Assembly: GCF_012584515.1 (NCBI RefSeq)
Contig: NZ_CP051461.1
Coordinates: 1,348,001 to 1,412,000 of the forward strand
Length of the DNA stretch: 64,000 nucleotides
Reading direction: 5' to 3'
Source of the DNA: Polaromonas vacuolata
GTDB taxonomy: Bacteria > Pseudomonadota > Gammaproteobacteria > Burkholderiales > Burkholderiaceae_C
This document shows positions 1-10,495 of the stretch, piece after piece. A model generated the notes under the pieces. That model did not search any database and was not told the origin of the DNA. It worked only from the letters and a program-made list of their open reading frames with translations. Within the stretch, counting starts at the first letter, position 1; every line of letters starts with the position of its first letter. Made by a program: the position numbers and the translations under genes.

Positions 1-654
1 ATACGGTTAGAGTTAGCCTCTGGTTATTTTGAACAAGGCCAAACCAATGTGGCGCTTGACGAAGTTAAAAAGTCTTTGATTGCCGACCCCAACTATGCAG
101 ACGCTTACAACCTGCGTGGCTTGGTCTATATGCGGCTTAACGATTTACCGCTGGCTGAAGACAGTTTCAAGCGCGCGCTGACACTCAACCCGCGCGACGC
201 CGATGTGGCTCACAACTACGGCTGGCTGCTATGCCAACAATCGCGCTATCCGGAATCATTTAAGTATTTAGATTTGGCCATTACCAATTCGGTCAACACC
301 GTACCTACCAAAAGTCTGATGGCAGAAGGCCTTTGTCAGATGCGTGCCGGTATGCCGGTTCAGGCAGAAGCCAGTTTAGAGCGCGCCTATAAGCTCGATG
401 CCAGCAACCCAGTCACGGCCTATAACCTAGCATTTCTGCTGCAGCAACGCGGTGATGACTCGCGTGCACAGTTTTATATTCGGCGCTTAAACAACAGTGA
501 GCTGGCCAACGCAGAATCGCTCTGGTTGGGTATTCGCATTGAGCACCGGCTTGGAAACAATCAATCCGTCCAGCAATTGGGCGATCAACTTAAAAAACGC
601 TTTGCGCTTTCGCGCGAGGCAATTGCCTACGATAAGGGCGCATTTAATGAGTGA
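1..654 (+). CDS. pilW: Type IV pilus biogenesis/stability TPR lipoprotein PilW (PilF), 5' end missing
   Basis: The frame is open from base 1, so the gene starts before the window; the GTG at 49 is only an internal codon. The visible 217 residues are a string of tetratricopeptide repeats, with the typical A/Y/L/G/A spacing in 'YADAYNLRGLVYMRL' and 'VTAYNLAFLLQQRGD'. PilF/PilW is an outer-membrane lipoprotein that helps the PilQ secretin assemble. The lipoprotein signal would lie upstream and is not visible. The gene overlaps the next one by 8 bases, and its place before rodZ-ispG-hisS matches the usual betaproteobacterial order. Family assignment is firm from context plus TPRs; the exact length is unknown. 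Confidence 0.85.
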   Translation: MRLELASGYFEQGQTNVALDEVKKSLIADPNYADAYNLRGLVYMRLNDLPLAEDSFKRALTLNPRDADVAHNYGWLLCQQSRYPESFKYLDLAITNSVNTVPTKSLMAEGLCQMRAGMPVQAEASLERAYKLDASNPVTAYNLAFLLQQRGDDSRAQFYIRRLNNSELANAESLWLGIRIEHRLGNNQSVQQLGDQLKKRFALSREAIAYDKGAFNE

Positions 655-1624
655 GTTAAGTTCAGCTTCCGTGGTGACTGATGAGTCAACCGATATCGAT
701 GTCAATGCCCAAGAGCGCGACGCCAAGTTGGCGTGTAGTGCTGGTGAATTTCTTAAACGCGAACGTGAGTCAGCTGGCATTCACATAGGTGCGCTGGCCG
801 TACTGCTTAAGGTTCCGGTGAAAAAGCTTGAAGCGCTCGAGTCCGGCCGCTTCGATTTGCTACCTGACGTAGTGTTCGCCCGCGCACTAGCCGCCAGTGT
901 TTGCCGCACACTCAAGATTGATGTGGCCCCGGTGTTGGAGCTTTTTCCGCATTCCAGCGCCCCGAAATTGGGTCAGCAAGCTGTTCGCGCTGCGCCACAG
1001 TTTCATGCCGCGGCGGTTGGTGCTGTGCGTCCGGGCACTGGCAGAAAAATTTCTCGCAAGGCCTTGTTTGCCGGTCTAGTTCTGCTGGGCGGTGCGCTGG
1101 TGTTGGTGTTTTTGCCGGTCATCAAAACCAAGCTCGGTAGCGCTGCACCCGTTTCTGTTAATTCCCCTAGCGTAATCTTCTTGCCGGACACCAGCCCAGG
1201 CTCGCCCGGTGCGACCACGACTAGCAATGATGTCACTACTTTTGGGCCAGCGTCAGCTTTGCCTTCAGAAGCAGCTACAGCGCCATCCATTGCCGCAAGT
1301 GGATTGGCAATAGCCGCCGCTCCGGCTTTGGTTTTGCCAGTTCCACCCGTTTTGGCAGCGACCAAAACTGTGCCTGCGCTGGCTGCAACCGGCCCCTTGG
1401 TCATAACTGCCAAGCTGCTGTCGTGGGCTCAAGTGACTGACGCTGGTGGCCAAGTCCTGTTACGTCGCAATTTAGAGACCGGTGAAGTGGTTAGCTTGAC
1501 TGGCGCGCTGCCATTGAGCGTTGTGATTGGCCGAGCCGATGCTATTGCTGTGCAAGTGCGTGGCAAACCTTTTGATGTGTCGTCTGTCACGCGAGAGAAT
1601 GTTGCGCGGTTTGAGGTTAAATAA
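647..1624 (+). CDS. rodZ: RodZ-like membrane protein with N-terminal helix-turn-helix
   Basis: The start is ATG 647, overlapping the end of pilW; an in-frame start at 497 would lie wholly inside pilW. The 325-residue protein has a Cro/C1-type HTH (about residues 33-100), a basic stretch, one membrane segment (about 140-159, '[20 protein letters not shown]'), a long Ala/Pro/Ser/Thr-rich linker and a C-terminal beta domain of the DUF4115 type. This is the architecture of RodZ, which links MreB to the wall elongation machinery. The low-complexity periplasmic linker is usual in the family. The stop TAA shares a base with the ispG ATG, so the two are probably translationally coupled. Confidence 0.8.
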   Translation: MSELSSASVVTDESTDIDVNAQERDAKLACSAGEFLKRERESAGIHIGALAVLLKVPVKKLEALESGRFDLLPDVVFARALAASVCRTLKIDVAPVLELFPHSSAPKLGQQAVRAAPQFHAAAVGAVRPGTGRKISRKALFAGLVLLGGALVLVFLPVIKTKLGSAAPVSVNSPSVIFLPDTSPGSPGATTTSNDVTTFGPASALPSEAATAPSIAASGLAIAAAPALVLPVPPVLAATKTVPALAATGPLVITAKLLSWAQVTDAGGQVLLRRNLETGEVVSLTGALPLSVVIGRADAIAVQVRGKPFDVSSVTRENVARFEVK

Positions 1625-2946
1625 TGTCAATACCTATCCCTAATATTTCGTCTGACAAGATGCTTTTTGCTACACCTGCTGGCATGCCGATAGAAGTTTC
1701 TCAGACGCGTGCGCGCCGCTCTATTCAGGCTAGAGTCGTATGGGGCTCGCGCATAGTGACGGTTGGCGGCGATGCACCAGTGCGTATCCAGTCAATGACT
1801 AATACCGATACGGTGGATGCGATAGGCACAGCCATTCAGGTCAAAGAGCTGGCACTGGCCGGCTCAGAGTTGGTTCGTATCACGGTCAATACACCAGAGG
1901 CCGCCGCGGCAGTGCCCTATGTGCGTGAACAGCTTGATCGCATGGGCATAGACGTGCCGCTGGTGGGTGACTTTCACTTCAACGGCCACCGCTTGTTGAC
2001 TGATTTCCCAGAGTGCGCTCAGGCCTTGTCTAAGTACCGCATCAACCCCGGCAACGTGGGTAAGGGCGACAAGCACGATCGTCAGTTCGGTCAGATGATT
2101 GAAGCGGCTGTTCGTTGGAACAAAGCCGTTCGCATAGGCGTTAACTGGGGCAGCCTAGACCAAGAGCTACTCGCCAGTTTGATGGATGAAAATAATCTCA
2201 GGCCTATGCCGTGGGATGCTAAACAAGTGATGTACGAGGCCTTGATTACCTCGGCTTTAGACTCGGCCCGCTTGGCTGAGTCTATGGGCTTGCGGCGCGA
2301 CCAAATTATGCTGTCTTGCAAGGTCAGCGGCGTGCAAGACTTGATTTCTGTTTACCGTGAACTCGCGCGCCGAGACACTTATGCGCTGCACCTAGGCCTG
2401 ACCGAAGCCGGCATGGGCACCAAGGGTACGGTGGCGTCTAGCGCGGCCTTGGCGATATTGCTTCAAGAAGGTATTGGCGACACGATTCGAGTCTCACTCA
2501 CACCCCAACCCGGCGAGTCGCGGACTCAAGAAGTGGTGGTCGCGTCTGAGATTTTGCAAGCCCTTGGTATGCGCAGCTTTGTGCCCAGCGTCACCGCTTG
2601 CCCCGGCTGTGGCCGTACTACCAGCACGACTTTTCAAGAGTTAACGCAGCAGATAGATAACTTTTTACGCGCCCAAATGCCGGTTTGGCGCGAGCAGTAT
2701 CCTGGCGTTGAAAAACTAAAAGTTGCTGTCATGGGTTGCATAGTCAACGGCCCCGGCGAGAGCAAGCATGCCGATATTGGTATCAGTCTGCCAGGCTCGG
2801 GCGAAGCGCCCGCCGCTCCGGTCTACATTGACGGAGAAAAAAGCGTCACCTTACGTGGTGACAACATTGCCGGCGAATTCCACGCAATCGTTGAAACCTA
2901 TATTAAAAAGCGCTTTGGTACGGTTACCGTTACTGCGACTGAATAA
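1624..2946 (+). CDS. ispG: 4-hydroxy-3-methylbut-2-en-1-yl diphosphate synthase IspG (GcpE)
   Basis: IspG converts MEcPP to HMBPP, the penultimate step of the MEP isoprenoid pathway, using a [4Fe-4S] cluster. The three cluster cysteines are visible: C326 and C329 in 'CPGCGRT' and C372 in 'GCIVNGPGE', followed by the conserved Glu379. The N-terminal TIM-barrel half contains 'IQSMTNTDT', 'INPGNVG' and 'RIGVNWGSL', all typical. The 440-residue length fits betaproteobacterial IspG. The ATG overlaps the previous stop by one base and hisS starts 8 bases after the stop, so it sits inside an operon. Confidence 0.97.
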   Translation: MSIPIPNISSDKMLFATPAGMPIEVSQTRARRSIQARVVWGSRIVTVGGDAPVRIQSMTNTDTVDAIGTAIQVKELALAGSELVRITVNTPEAAAAVPYVREQLDRMGIDVPLVGDFHFNGHRLLTDFPECAQALSKYRINPGNVGKGDKHDRQFGQMIEAAVRWNKAVRIGVNWGSLDQELLASLMDENNLRPMPWDAKQVMYEALITSALDSARLAESMGLRRDQIMLSCKVSGVQDLISVYRELARRDTYALHLGLTEAGMGTKGTVASSAALAILLQEGIGDTIRVSLTPQPGESRTQEVVVASEILQALGMRSFVPSVTACPGCGRTTSTTFQELTQQIDNFLRAQMPVWREQYPGVEKLKVAVMGCIVNGPGESKHADIGISLPGSGEAPAAPVYIDGEKSVTLRGDNIAGEFHAIVETYIKKRFGTVTVTATE

Positions 2947-2954
2947 AGAAAAAC

Positions 2955-4250
2955 ATGGCTGAAAAGTTAGTTGCCGTCAAAGGCATGAATGATATTTTGC
3001 CGCCCGATTCGGCGCGCTGGGAATGGTTGGAAGACAAGGTTCGTCAGCTGATGGCGCGTTACGCATACCGCAATATCCGCACACCCATCGTCGAGCCAAC
3101 GCCGCTGTTCGTGCGCGGTTTGGGTGAGGTGACGGATATTGTTGAAAAAGAAATGTATTCTTTTGAGGATAGATTGAACGGCGAAGCCTTGACTCTGCGG
3201 CCCGAAAACACGGCCGGCGTAGTGCGTGCAGTGTCCGAGCATTCCATGCTCTATGAAGGCGGAAAACGCCTTTACTACATGGGCCCTATGTTCCGCCACG
3301 AGCGACCACAACGTGGACGCTATCGCCAGTTTCACCAAATCGGCGCTGAAGCATTGGGTTTTGCGGGTGCTGAAGTTGATGCAGAACTGATTTTGCTAGC
3401 CGACGCTTTGTGGCAAGAGCTGGGCATCAAGGATGTACGGCTTGAGCTCAATTCCTTGGGTGAGCCGGATGAGCGCAAGCTGCACCGCGCCGCTTTGATT
3501 GCTTACTTCGAAGCGAATATCGAGACGCTAGATGAAGAGGCCAAGCGACGTTTGCACAGCAATCCACTGCGCTTACTAGACAGTAAAAATCCAGCGATGC
3601 AGCCGCTACTAGAAGCGGCGCCAAAGCTAATGGATTTTCTCGGTCAAGCTTCGCTAGATCACTTTAATAACGTCAAAGCAATTTTGGATGCCAATGGCCT
3701 GGCTTACCGCATCAACCCGCGCTTGGTGCGCGGCATGGATTACTACAACCTCACGGTGTTTGAATTCGTCACCGATAGTCTGGGCGCGCAAGGCACGATT
3801 TGCGGCGGTGGCCGTTATGACTATTTGATTGAGCAAATCGGCGGTAAGAGAGCGCCAGCCGTGGGTTGGGCGCTAGGCGTTGAACGCGTGTTAGAGCTGC
3901 TCAAAGAACACGGTGTTGAAGTGCCGCAGCCGGTGCCCGATGTCTATGCCATCATTACCGACGCGGCCACTATGCCCCAAGTCATGCCAGTGCTGCAGCA
4001 GCTGCGCAGCGCGGGTGTCAAGGTGCAAATGCACGCTGGCGCGGGTCTGGTCATGGGCAGTATGAAGTCACAGTTTAAAAAAGCCGATACCAGCGGTGCA
4101 CGTTATGCGCTGATTTTCGGCGAGGCAGAGTTGGCGGAGCAATCGGTCGCGCTCAAACCGCTACGCGGTGAAAAACTTGACTCAGCACAGGCCCAACAGC
4201 TAAAGCTACTTGCTGATGTAGCGAGCTGGGCGCAGTTGCTGCTGGCCTAG
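2955..4250 (+). CDS. hisS: Histidyl-tRNA synthetase
   Basis: A class II aminoacyl-tRNA synthetase of 431 residues that charges tRNA-His. Visible motifs are motif 2 '[19 protein letters not shown]', the histidine signature 'LVRGMDYYN', the glycine-rich '[12 protein letters not shown]', motif 3 '[11 protein letters not shown]', and a C-terminal anticodon-binding alpha/beta domain from about residue 330. It begins 8 bases after ispG. It should not be confused with the paralogous regulatory subunit HisZ encoded near 11.8 kb, which is shorter and lacks the C-terminal domain. Confidence 0.97.
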   Translation: MAEKLVAVKGMNDILPPDSARWEWLEDKVRQLMARYAYRNIRTPIVEPTPLFVRGLGEVTDIVEKEMYSFEDRLNGEALTLRPENTAGVVRAVSEHSMLYEGGKRLYYMGPMFRHERPQRGRYRQFHQIGAEALGFAGAEVDAELILLADALWQELGIKDVRLELNSLGEPDERKLHRAALIAYFEANIETLDEEAKRRLHSNPLRLLDSKNPAMQPLLEAAPKLMDFLGQASLDHFNNVKAILDANGLAYRINPRLVRGMDYYNLTVFEFVTDSLGAQGTICGGGRYDYLIEQIGGKRAPAVGWALGVERVLELLKEHGVEVPQPVPDVYAIITDAATMPQVMPVLQQLRSAGVKVQMHAGAGLVMGSMKSQFKKADTSGARYALIFGEAELAEQSVALKPLRGEKLDSAQAQQLKLLADVASWAQLLLA

Positions 4251-4318
4251 TAGTTCAGCCCTCTACAATACCCACAATTCAATCCGTGCCCATGAGGGCA
4301 GATCGCACAAGACTATTT

Positions 4319-5008
4319 ATGGCAAAACCCCTGAATCTCGACGAGCAGGAACAGCTCGATGACATCAAGCATTTCTGGAAAAAATACGGCAACCTGATTA
4401 CCGGGTTACTAACCGCTGTGCTGTTAGTGGTGGCGTCTTGGTATGGCTACCAAGCTTGGAAGAACAACCAGTCCGCACAGGCGGGCGCCCTTTTTGCAGA
4501 GGTTGAGCGTTCGGTGCAGTCCGGTGACGCAGAGCGTATGACTCGCTCACTAGAGGAGATGAAGAGCCGTTTTGCCAGCACCGTCTACGCCCAGCAAGCG
4601 GGCTTATTAATTGCCAAAACGCAGTACGACAAAGGCAATTTAGATGCGGCCAAAGCAGCATTAACTTGGCTTTCGCAAAACGCTTCGGACGAGGGTTATA
4701 AGTCGATTGCCCGTTTGCGTTTAGCAAGTATTTTGATCGAATCAAAGTCTTACGACCAAGCGCTAGAGACTTTGTCTTCCGGCATAGTCAAGGACTTCCA
4801 AGCGCTGGCCGCTGATCGTCGTGGCGACATCTTTTCGCTACAGGGTAAAAAAGCCGAAGCCAAGCTCGCCTACGAGACCGCTTACAAAGGTTTGGAAGAA
4901 GGCGCTCAATACCGCCGGCTGGTGGAAGTCAAACTCAATGCGCTGGGCGAGGACCCTACGCTTGCTGCAAAAGTAAACGCTAATGCGTCAACGGAAGCCA
5001 AAAAATGA
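4319..5008 (+). CDS. yfgM: YfgM-like inner-membrane TPR protein (periplasmic chaperone/ancillary SecYEG factor)
   Basis: I prefer the ATG at 4319 ('MAKPLNLDEQEQLDDIKHFW') over the in-frame ATG at 4286, because family members begin with this conserved cytoplasmic segment. The 229-residue protein has one membrane anchor (about residues 25-45) followed by a periplasmic TPR-like helical domain. In E. coli YfgM associates with PpiD and SecYEG and is encoded just before bamB, as here. The stop overlaps the bamB start (ATGA), which implies coupling. Role by homology; no direct functional motif. Confidence 0.88.
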   Translation: MAKPLNLDEQEQLDDIKHFWKKYGNLITGLLTAVLLVVASWYGYQAWKNNQSAQAGALFAEVERSVQSGDAERMTRSLEEMKSRFASTVYAQQAGLLIAKTQYDKGNLDAAKAALTWLSQNASDEGYKSIARLRLASILIESKSYDQALETLSSGIVKDFQALAADRRGDIFSLQGKKAEAKLAYETAYKGLEEGAQYRRLVEVKLNALGEDPTLAAKVNANASTEAKK

Positions 5009-6171
5009 CCTCCTTAAAATTCTTAAAGACTTTGCAACCTATTCGCCGCGCATTACCAACGGCATTGCTGCTGGCTGGTTTGACTTTGCTGTCGGGTTGC
5101 TCATTGTTTGGCGGCGGCAGTCCCAAACCAAAACCCACAGAGTTGCAAGCCGTCAGCGGTGTGGTCTCGGCTAAGCAAGCTTGGTCTGCGCGTTTAGGCG
5201 TGGTTAACTTTCCTCTGACCCTTAAGGTGGTCGCAAGTACTTTGTATGCGGCGGCCAGTGACGGCAATGTTGTCGCTATCAATACCAAAACTGGTGCTGA
5301 TATTTGGCGTGTCAATGTAGGTGCACCGATTGCAGCTGGGGTTGGCAGCGACGGCAAGACGGTTGCTGTAATCACTGATTTGAATGATGTTGTGGCCTTG
5401 CAAGATGGCCGCGAAATTTGGCGTACCCGCTTAACAGCTCAGGCCTACACCGCACCTTTGGTCGCGGGCGAGCGTGTGTTTGTCCTGGCTGCAGACCGTT
5501 CGGTTAGCGCTTTTGATGGCCGCAGTGGTGTCAAGCTCTGGACGCAGCAGCGCCCGAATGAGCCTTTGGTGTTGCGCCAGTCCGGTGTTCTATTGGCCGT
5601 CAACAACACACTAGTTGTGGGTTTGTCCGGCCGACTGGCAGGGCTTAGCCCCACCAGTGGCAGCGTGCTGTGGGAAGCCCCGATAGCCTCGCCGCGCGGC
5701 ATCAACGACGTTGAGCGCTTGGTCGACTTGGTCGGCGATGTCAGCCGCGCGGGAGATGTTGTCTGCGCGCGCGCATTTCAAGCCACTATCGGTTGCGTTA
5801 ATGCCGTGCGTGGTAACTTGCTTTGGAGTAAGCCCGCCGCGGGCTCACATGGCGTAGATGGCGATGATCGCTTTATCTTTGGTACCGAAACCGATGGCAC
5901 CGTATTGGCCTTGGGTCGAGCGGATGGCGAGCGTGCTTGGATTAACCAAGGTCTGCGTTACCGTGAGTTGACCGCCCCTGTGGTGGTGGGTCGCTCGATT
6001 GCAGTCGGTGACTTTGCTGGGTTTGTGCACCTGATTTCGCGGACCGATGGCTCTATGCTCAACCGCATGCCTACCGACGGCTCCATGATTGCCGCCACTC
6101 CCGTGCTTGCTGGCAACACCTTGATTGCTGCAACCCGCAATGGCGCGCTATTCGGTTTTGTGCCTGAATAA
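5005..6171 (+). CDS. bamB: Outer-membrane assembly lipoprotein BamB
   Basis: BamB is a beta-propeller lipoprotein of the BAM complex that inserts outer-membrane proteins. The N-terminus has a lipoprotein signal ending in the lipobox 'LLSGC' (Cys at residue 32), followed by repeated PQQ-like blades ('VVAINTKTGADIWRVNVG', 'VSAFDGRSGVKLWTQ', 'VLALGRADGERAWINQG'). The length of 388 residues fits. It overlaps yfgM by 4 bases. A short inverted repeat (GACCCT-CA-AGGGTC-like) lies between bamB and der but has no T-run. Confidence 0.95.
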   Translation: MTSLKFLKTLQPIRRALPTALLLAGLTLLSGCSLFGGGSPKPKPTELQAVSGVVSAKQAWSARLGVVNFPLTLKVVASTLYAAASDGNVVAINTKTGADIWRVNVGAPIAAGVGSDGKTVAVITDLNDVVALQDGREIWRTRLTAQAYTAPLVAGERVFVLAADRSVSAFDGRSGVKLWTQQRPNEPLVLRQSGVLLAVNNTLVVGLSGRLAGLSPTSGSVLWEAPIASPRGINDVERLVDLVGDVSRAGDVVCARAFQATIGCVNAVRGNLLWSKPAAGSHGVDGDDRFIFGTETDGTVLALGRADGERAWINQGLRYRELTAPVVVGRSIAVGDFAGFVHLISRTDGSMLNRMPTDGSMIAATPVLAGNTLIAATRNGALFGFVPE

Positions 6172-6218
6172 TTTATTTGTTAGTAAAAATGACCCTCAGG
6201 GTCGCATGAAGTGCTTCG

Positions 6219-7556
6219 ATGAAACCTGTTATCGCCCTGGTGGGCCGCCCCAATGTCGGCAAGTCGACGCTATTTAATCGACTGACCAAAACCCGCGACG
6301 CCATCGTTGCGGACTTTGCCGGCTTGACCCGTGACCGCCATTACGGCAACGGCAAGCTCGGCGATCACGAATACATCGTGATTGATACCGGCGGCTTTGA
6401 GCCCGATGCCTTGAGCGGCATTTACAAGGAAATGGCCAAGCAAACGCGTCAAGCTGTGGCTGAAGCCGATGTGGTGATTTTTGTGGTCGATGCGCGTGCC
6501 GGCGTTAGCTCACAAGACCACGACATTGCTAAATATTTGCGCAAGCTAGGTAAACCCACGCTGCTCACGGCTAACAAAGCCGAGGGCATGATTGAAGGCG
6601 GACAATTCACCGATTTTTATGAGCTCGGTTTGGGCGAAGTACTGCCGGTTTCTGCCGCCCACGGTCAGGGCATGCGCTTGCTGGTGGATATGTCGCTGGA
6701 GCTGCTCAAGCTGGAAAAACCAGAAGAAGAGCCAGAACCACAAGATCCATTGGTTATACGCTTGGCTGTAGCTGGCCGTCCCAATGTAGGCAAGTCGACC
6801 TTGATTAACACTTGGCTGGGTGAAGAGCGTTTGGTGGCTTTCGATTTACCCGGCACGACACGTGATGCCATCTCCGTGCCTTTCGAGCGCGACGGACAAA
6901 AATTCGAGTTGATTGACACCGCAGGCTTGCGCCGCAAGGGCAAGGTTTTCGAGGCCATAGAAAAATTTTCTGTGGTCAAAACCTTGCAAGCGATTGAAGA
7001 CTCCAACGTCGTTTTGTTGCTCTTAGATGCGACCCAAGGTGTGACCGATCAAGATGCCCACATCGCTGGCTATATTCTCGAGAGCGGTCGCGCTGTCGTG
7101 TTGGCGATTAATAAGTGGGATGCGGTTGATGCCTATCAACGCGAAACACTGGCTCGCTCAGTCGAGACGCGACTCGGGTTTCTCAAGTTCGCCACGATTC
7201 ATTACATTTCTGCTATCAAGCGCCAAGGTCTGGGTCCGGTATGGAAATCGATTGCACAAGCCCATGCATCGGCTAACCGCAAGATGTCTACGCCGGTGCT
7301 CACGCGCCTGCTACTCGAAGCGGTTCAGTTCCAGCAACCGCAGCGCTCAGGTGTGTTCCGTCCCAAGCTGCGTTATGCGCACCAAGGCGGTATGAACCCT
7401 CCTATCATCATCGTGCACGGCAATTCATTAGAGTTGGTGAGCGAGTCTTATAAGCGCTATTTGGAAGGGCGTTTTCGCAAAGAGTTCGACTTGGTCGGCA
7501 CCCCTATGCGCATTCAAATGAAGACTTCGCATAACCCCTTCACAGATAAAGAATAG
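6219..7556 (+). CDS. der: Ribosome assembly GTPase Der (EngA)
   Basis: A double-GTPase needed for 50S subunit maturation. Both G domains show the P-loop 'GRPNVGKST' (starting at residues 9 and 186), G3 motifs 'DTGGF' and 'DTAGL', and G4 motifs 'TANKAEG' and 'AINKWD'. A C-terminal KH-like domain follows, with '[18 protein letters not shown]'. The 445-residue length is standard. The gene lies between bamB and hfq as in most Burkholderiales. Confidence 0.97.
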   Translation: MKPVIALVGRPNVGKSTLFNRLTKTRDAIVADFAGLTRDRHYGNGKLGDHEYIVIDTGGFEPDALSGIYKEMAKQTRQAVAEADVVIFVVDARAGVSSQDHDIAKYLRKLGKPTLLTANKAEGMIEGGQFTDFYELGLGEVLPVSAAHGQGMRLLVDMSLELLKLEKPEEEPEPQDPLVIRLAVAGRPNVGKSTLINTWLGEERLVAFDLPGTTRDAISVPFERDGQKFELIDTAGLRRKGKVFEAIEKFSVVKTLQAIEDSNVVLLLLDATQGVTDQDAHIAGYILESGRAVVLAINKWDAVDAYQRETLARSVETRLGFLKFATIHYISAIKRQGLGPVWKSIAQAHASANRKMSTPVLTRLLLEAVQFQQPQRSGVFRPKLRYAHQGGMNPPIIIVHGNSLELVSESYKRYLEGRFRKEFDLVGTPMRIQMKTSHNPFTDKE

Positions 7557-7630
7557 TATTGATCGTTTAACCATGAGCTAAGGCCTGTGTTAACGTAAAC
7601 GCTTCTCAACTCTTGAACACGGAAAATATC

Positions 7631-7885
7631 GTGAGCAACAACAAAGGTCAGTTACTCCAGGACCCATTTCTCAATACTTTGCGTAGAGAGCATGTTCCTG
7701 TTTCTATCTATCTCGTTAATGGGATTAAATTGCAGGGCCAGATCGAATCTTTCGATCAGTATGTGGTCTTGCTGCGTAACACTGTTACGCAGATGGTTTA
7801 CAAGCACGCCATCTCAACCATAGTGCCGGGTCGCGCTGTTAACTTTGCAGCCGCTGACGTAGAGCAAGAAAGCCCTGCGAGCTGA
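7631..7885 (+). CDS. hfq: RNA chaperone Hfq
   Basis: An Sm-like hexameric RNA chaperone that pairs small RNAs with mRNAs. Sm1 ('[20 protein letters not shown]') and Sm2 ('[10 protein letters not shown]') are intact, as are the proximal-face residues near the N-terminus ('LLQDPFLN'). I chose GTG 7631 (protein starting MSNNKGQ) over an in-frame TTG at 7613: it matches the family N-terminus and has a GGA 8 bases upstream. Length is 84 residues with a short acidic tail. The intergenic gap after der may carry its own promoter, but none is clear. Confidence 0.95.
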   Translation: MSNNKGQLLQDPFLNTLRREHVPVSIYLVNGIKLQGQIESFDQYVVLLRNTVTQMVYKHAISTIVPGRAVNFAAADVEQESPAS

Positions 7886-7926
7886 ATGCCGATAACAACA
7901 CCGGGCGCAGTAAACCTCTAGCCATT

Positions 7927-9075
7927 TTGGTTGGTGTCGATTTGGGTCTACCCAATTTTGACGACACTCTTGATGAGTTAAGTTTGCTCGCGCAGACAGC
8001 AGGTCTAGAACCGGTAGAACGTGTTACCTGCAAACGCAAAGCGCCGGATGCTGCCTTATTTATTGGCAGCGGTAAGGCCGACGAGATCAAAATGCTGGCG
8101 CAACAAGTCGGCGCTACAGAAGTTTTGTTTGATCAATCCATTAGTCCTGCTCAGCAGCGCAACTTGGAGCGGCATCTGGAAATGCCGGTCAACGACAGAA
8201 CTTTACTCATACTGGAAATCTTCGCCCAACGTGCACGCAGTCACGAGGGCAAACTTCAAGTTGAACTCGCACGCCTGCAATATCTGTCCACGCGATTGGT
8301 GCGACGTTGGTCTCACCTTGAACGTCAAACCGGCGGCGCCGGTGTTCGCGGTGGTCCAGGCGAGAAACAAATTGAGTTGGATAAACGCATGATTAGCGAC
8401 TCGATTAAACGCACTAAAGAGCGTTTAAACAAAGTCAAAAAACAGCGTCAAACCCAACGCCGTCAGCGTGAGCGTCGTAATTCATTCACGATTTCACTGG
8501 TTGGCTACACCAATGCGGGTAAGTCAACATTGTTTAACGCTTTGGTCAAAGCCAAGGCTTATGCGGCGGATCAGTTGTTTGCAACTCTTGATACGACTAC
8601 GCGCTCGCTTTATTTAGGCGATGCGCAACGTTCGGTATCGCTGTCAGACACCGTTGGTTTTATTCGTGACTTGCCGCACGGATTAGTAGACGCGTTCGCG
8701 GCGACTTTGCAGGAAGCGGTAGATGCTGATTTGCTGCTACATGTGATTGATGCTTCGAACCCTAACTATCTAGAACAGATCGAGCAAGTGCAGCGCGTGC
8801 TCGAAGAAATCGGTGCTGCAGACATACCGCAAATACTGGTTTTTAACAAACTCGACGCACTTGAAAAATCCAAGTGGCCACCTAACTTAAGTGATTGGTT
8901 TGAGCTCAAAGATGCCTTTGCAGAATCCGTCAAACGAGTTGAGAGAGTTTTTGTCAGTGCACTGACCGGAGATGGTTTGCCAGTACTGCGCGAGCATCTC
9001 GCCCGTCACGCAGCAGCAAACACTTCGGCAGATGACCCGCAGACGTCTAAGGCTGTTGCTTTAGACACCGAGTAA
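7927..9075 (+). CDS. hflX: Ribosome-associated GTPase HflX
   Basis: HflX splits or rescues stalled ribosomes. Diagnostic features are the N-terminal domain with the glycine-rich 'GGAGVRGGPGEKQIELDKR' and a C-terminal G domain with the P-loop 'GYTNAGKST' and G3 'DTVGF'. The start is uncertain: no ATG exists near the expected N-terminus. TTG 7927 is annotated here, but the frame stays open upstream through a CTG at 7882 that overlaps the hfq stop, and the family usually has some residues before 'VGVD'. Translation coupled to hfq from a rare codon is possible. Protein identity is not in doubt. Confidence 0.92.
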   Translation: MVGVDLGLPNFDDTLDELSLLAQTAGLEPVERVTCKRKAPDAALFIGSGKADEIKMLAQQVGATEVLFDQSISPAQQRNLERHLEMPVNDRTLLILEIFAQRARSHEGKLQVELARLQYLSTRLVRRWSHLERQTGGAGVRGGPGEKQIELDKRMISDSIKRTKERLNKVKKQRQTQRRQRERRNSFTISLVGYTNAGKSTLFNALVKAKAYAADQLFATLDTTTRSLYLGDAQRSVSLSDTVGFIRDLPHGLVDAFAATLQEAVDADLLLHVIDASNPNYLEQIEQVQRVLEEIGAADIPQILVFNKLDALEKSKWPPNLSDWFELKDAFAESVKRVERVFVSALTGDGLPVLREHLARHAAANTSADDPQTSKAVALDTE

Positions 9076-9119
9076 TTTAGGCACAATGTACAAGTGTTGT
9101 TAAAAGTGAGCCCGAATCC

Positions 9120-10484
9120 ATGAACCTGAATCCGTTTCGCGCCTTGGCAAAAATGCCAATTCGGTCGCGTCCAAATGCCAATGGCGTCTACAACCTCAAT
9201 GATCCTCGTTGGGGTCGTGATGACGACAAAACCACGTCCGAAGAAACCAAGCCAAAACCGACGCAGGAAGACAACCGTCCGCGTGGGCAAGGCCCGAAAC
9301 AAGGACCACCTGACCTAGATGAAGTCTGGCGTGACTTCAATCGCAAGCTGGGTAGTTTGTTTGGTGGCGAGAAAAATGGCGGACGCAATAACGGTTCCGG
9401 CGGCAATGGTGGCAATAGCGGTGGTGGCGGTTTTCAGCCGGACATGAAAAACGCTGGTATCGGCGCTGGCTTAATTGCGGGTGTCGCTGCGCTGATCTGG
9501 TTGGGAACGGGCTTTTTTATTGTCCAAGAGGGCCAACAAGCGGTTATTACTCAATTTGGTAAATACCAACAAACCGTAGGTGCTGGTTTTAACTGGCGTC
9601 TGCCGTATCCGATTCAACGCCATGAGATGGTGGTGGTGACACAGATTCGTTCTGTCGATGTCGGTCGCGACAACATCATTAAGGCTACTGGTCTACGCGA
9701 ATCAGCCATGCTGACCGCTGATGAAAATATCGTTGAAATCAAATTTGCAGTGCAATACCGTTTAAGCGATGCGCGCGCTTTCTTGTTCGAGAGTCGTGAC
9801 CCTACGGGTGCAGTCGTGCAAGCGGCTGAAACTGCGGTTCGTGAAGTCGTTGGCAAGATGCGTATGGATGCAGCACTGGGCGAAGATCGCGACAAAATTG
9901 CACCCGAAGTACGCGCTTTAATGCAAACAATTTTGGACCGCTACAAAGTCGGTGTCGAAGTCGTTGCGATCAACTTGCAGCAAAGTGGTGTGCGTCCTCC
10001 TGAGCAGGTTCAAGCCGCTTTTGACGATGTGCTCAAAGCCGGTCAAGAACGCGAACGCGCCAAAAACGAAGCACAGGCTTATGCCAATGACGTCGTGCCG
10101 CGTGCAGTCGGTTCAGCTTCGCGCCTAACCGAAGAAGCACAAGCCTACAAATCGCGTATCGTCGCTCAGGCAGTGGGTGATTCACAGCGCTTTAGCTCTG
10201 TACTAACCGAGTACCAAAAAGCGCCGCAAGTCACGCGTGACCGTATGTACATTGACACAATGCAACAGGTCTACAGCAATGTGACCAAGGTCATGATTCA
10301 GTCCAAGGCTGGCAATAATTTGCTCTATCTGCCGCTGGACAAAATTATGCAAATGGGTGCGACCAATGCACCGACTGATGCAAGCCTGTCAATGGGCTCT
10401 GCGACACCATCAGCAGTCCCGGCTGCGCCTACCACTACGCCAGATTCACGCGGCGCTCGTACGCGTGACCGCGACATACGTTAA
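9120..10484 (+). CDS. hflK: HflK, FtsH protease modulator (SPFH/prohibitin family)
   Basis: HflK with HflC forms a large membrane assembly that encloses FtsH and modulates turnover of membrane proteins. The 454-residue protein has a Gly/Asn-rich cytoplasmic N-terminus (residues about 80-108), one membrane segment (about 113-135), the SPFH band-7 domain starting at 'VQEGQQAVITQFGKY', and a charged coiled-coil ending near 'VTRDRMYIDTMQQVY'. The start ATG is 44 bases after hflX. hflC follows 11 bases downstream. Confidence 0.95.
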   Translation: MNLNPFRALAKMPIRSRPNANGVYNLNDPRWGRDDDKTTSEETKPKPTQEDNRPRGQGPKQGPPDLDEVWRDFNRKLGSLFGGEKNGGRNNGSGGNGGNSGGGGFQPDMKNAGIGAGLIAGVAALIWLGTGFFIVQEGQQAVITQFGKYQQTVGAGFNWRLPYPIQRHEMVVVTQIRSVDVGRDNIIKATGLRESAMLTADENIVEIKFAVQYRLSDARAFLFESRDPTGAVVQAAETAVREVVGKMRMDAALGEDRDKIAPEVRALMQTILDRYKVGVEVVAINLQQSGVRPPEQVQAAFDDVLKAGQERERAKNEAQAYANDVVPRAVGSASRLTEEAQAYKSRIVAQAVGDSQRFSSVLTEYQKAPQVTRDRMYIDTMQQVYSNVTKVMIQSKAGNNLLYLPLDKIMQMGATNAPTDASLSMGSATPSAVPAAPTTTPDSRGARTRDRDIR

Positions 10485-10495
10485 GGAACACTAAA

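Noticed and set aside
6187..6206. Short inverted repeat between bamB and der as a terminator
   Set aside because: The arms are about 6 bp and no T-run follows, so termination is not supported.
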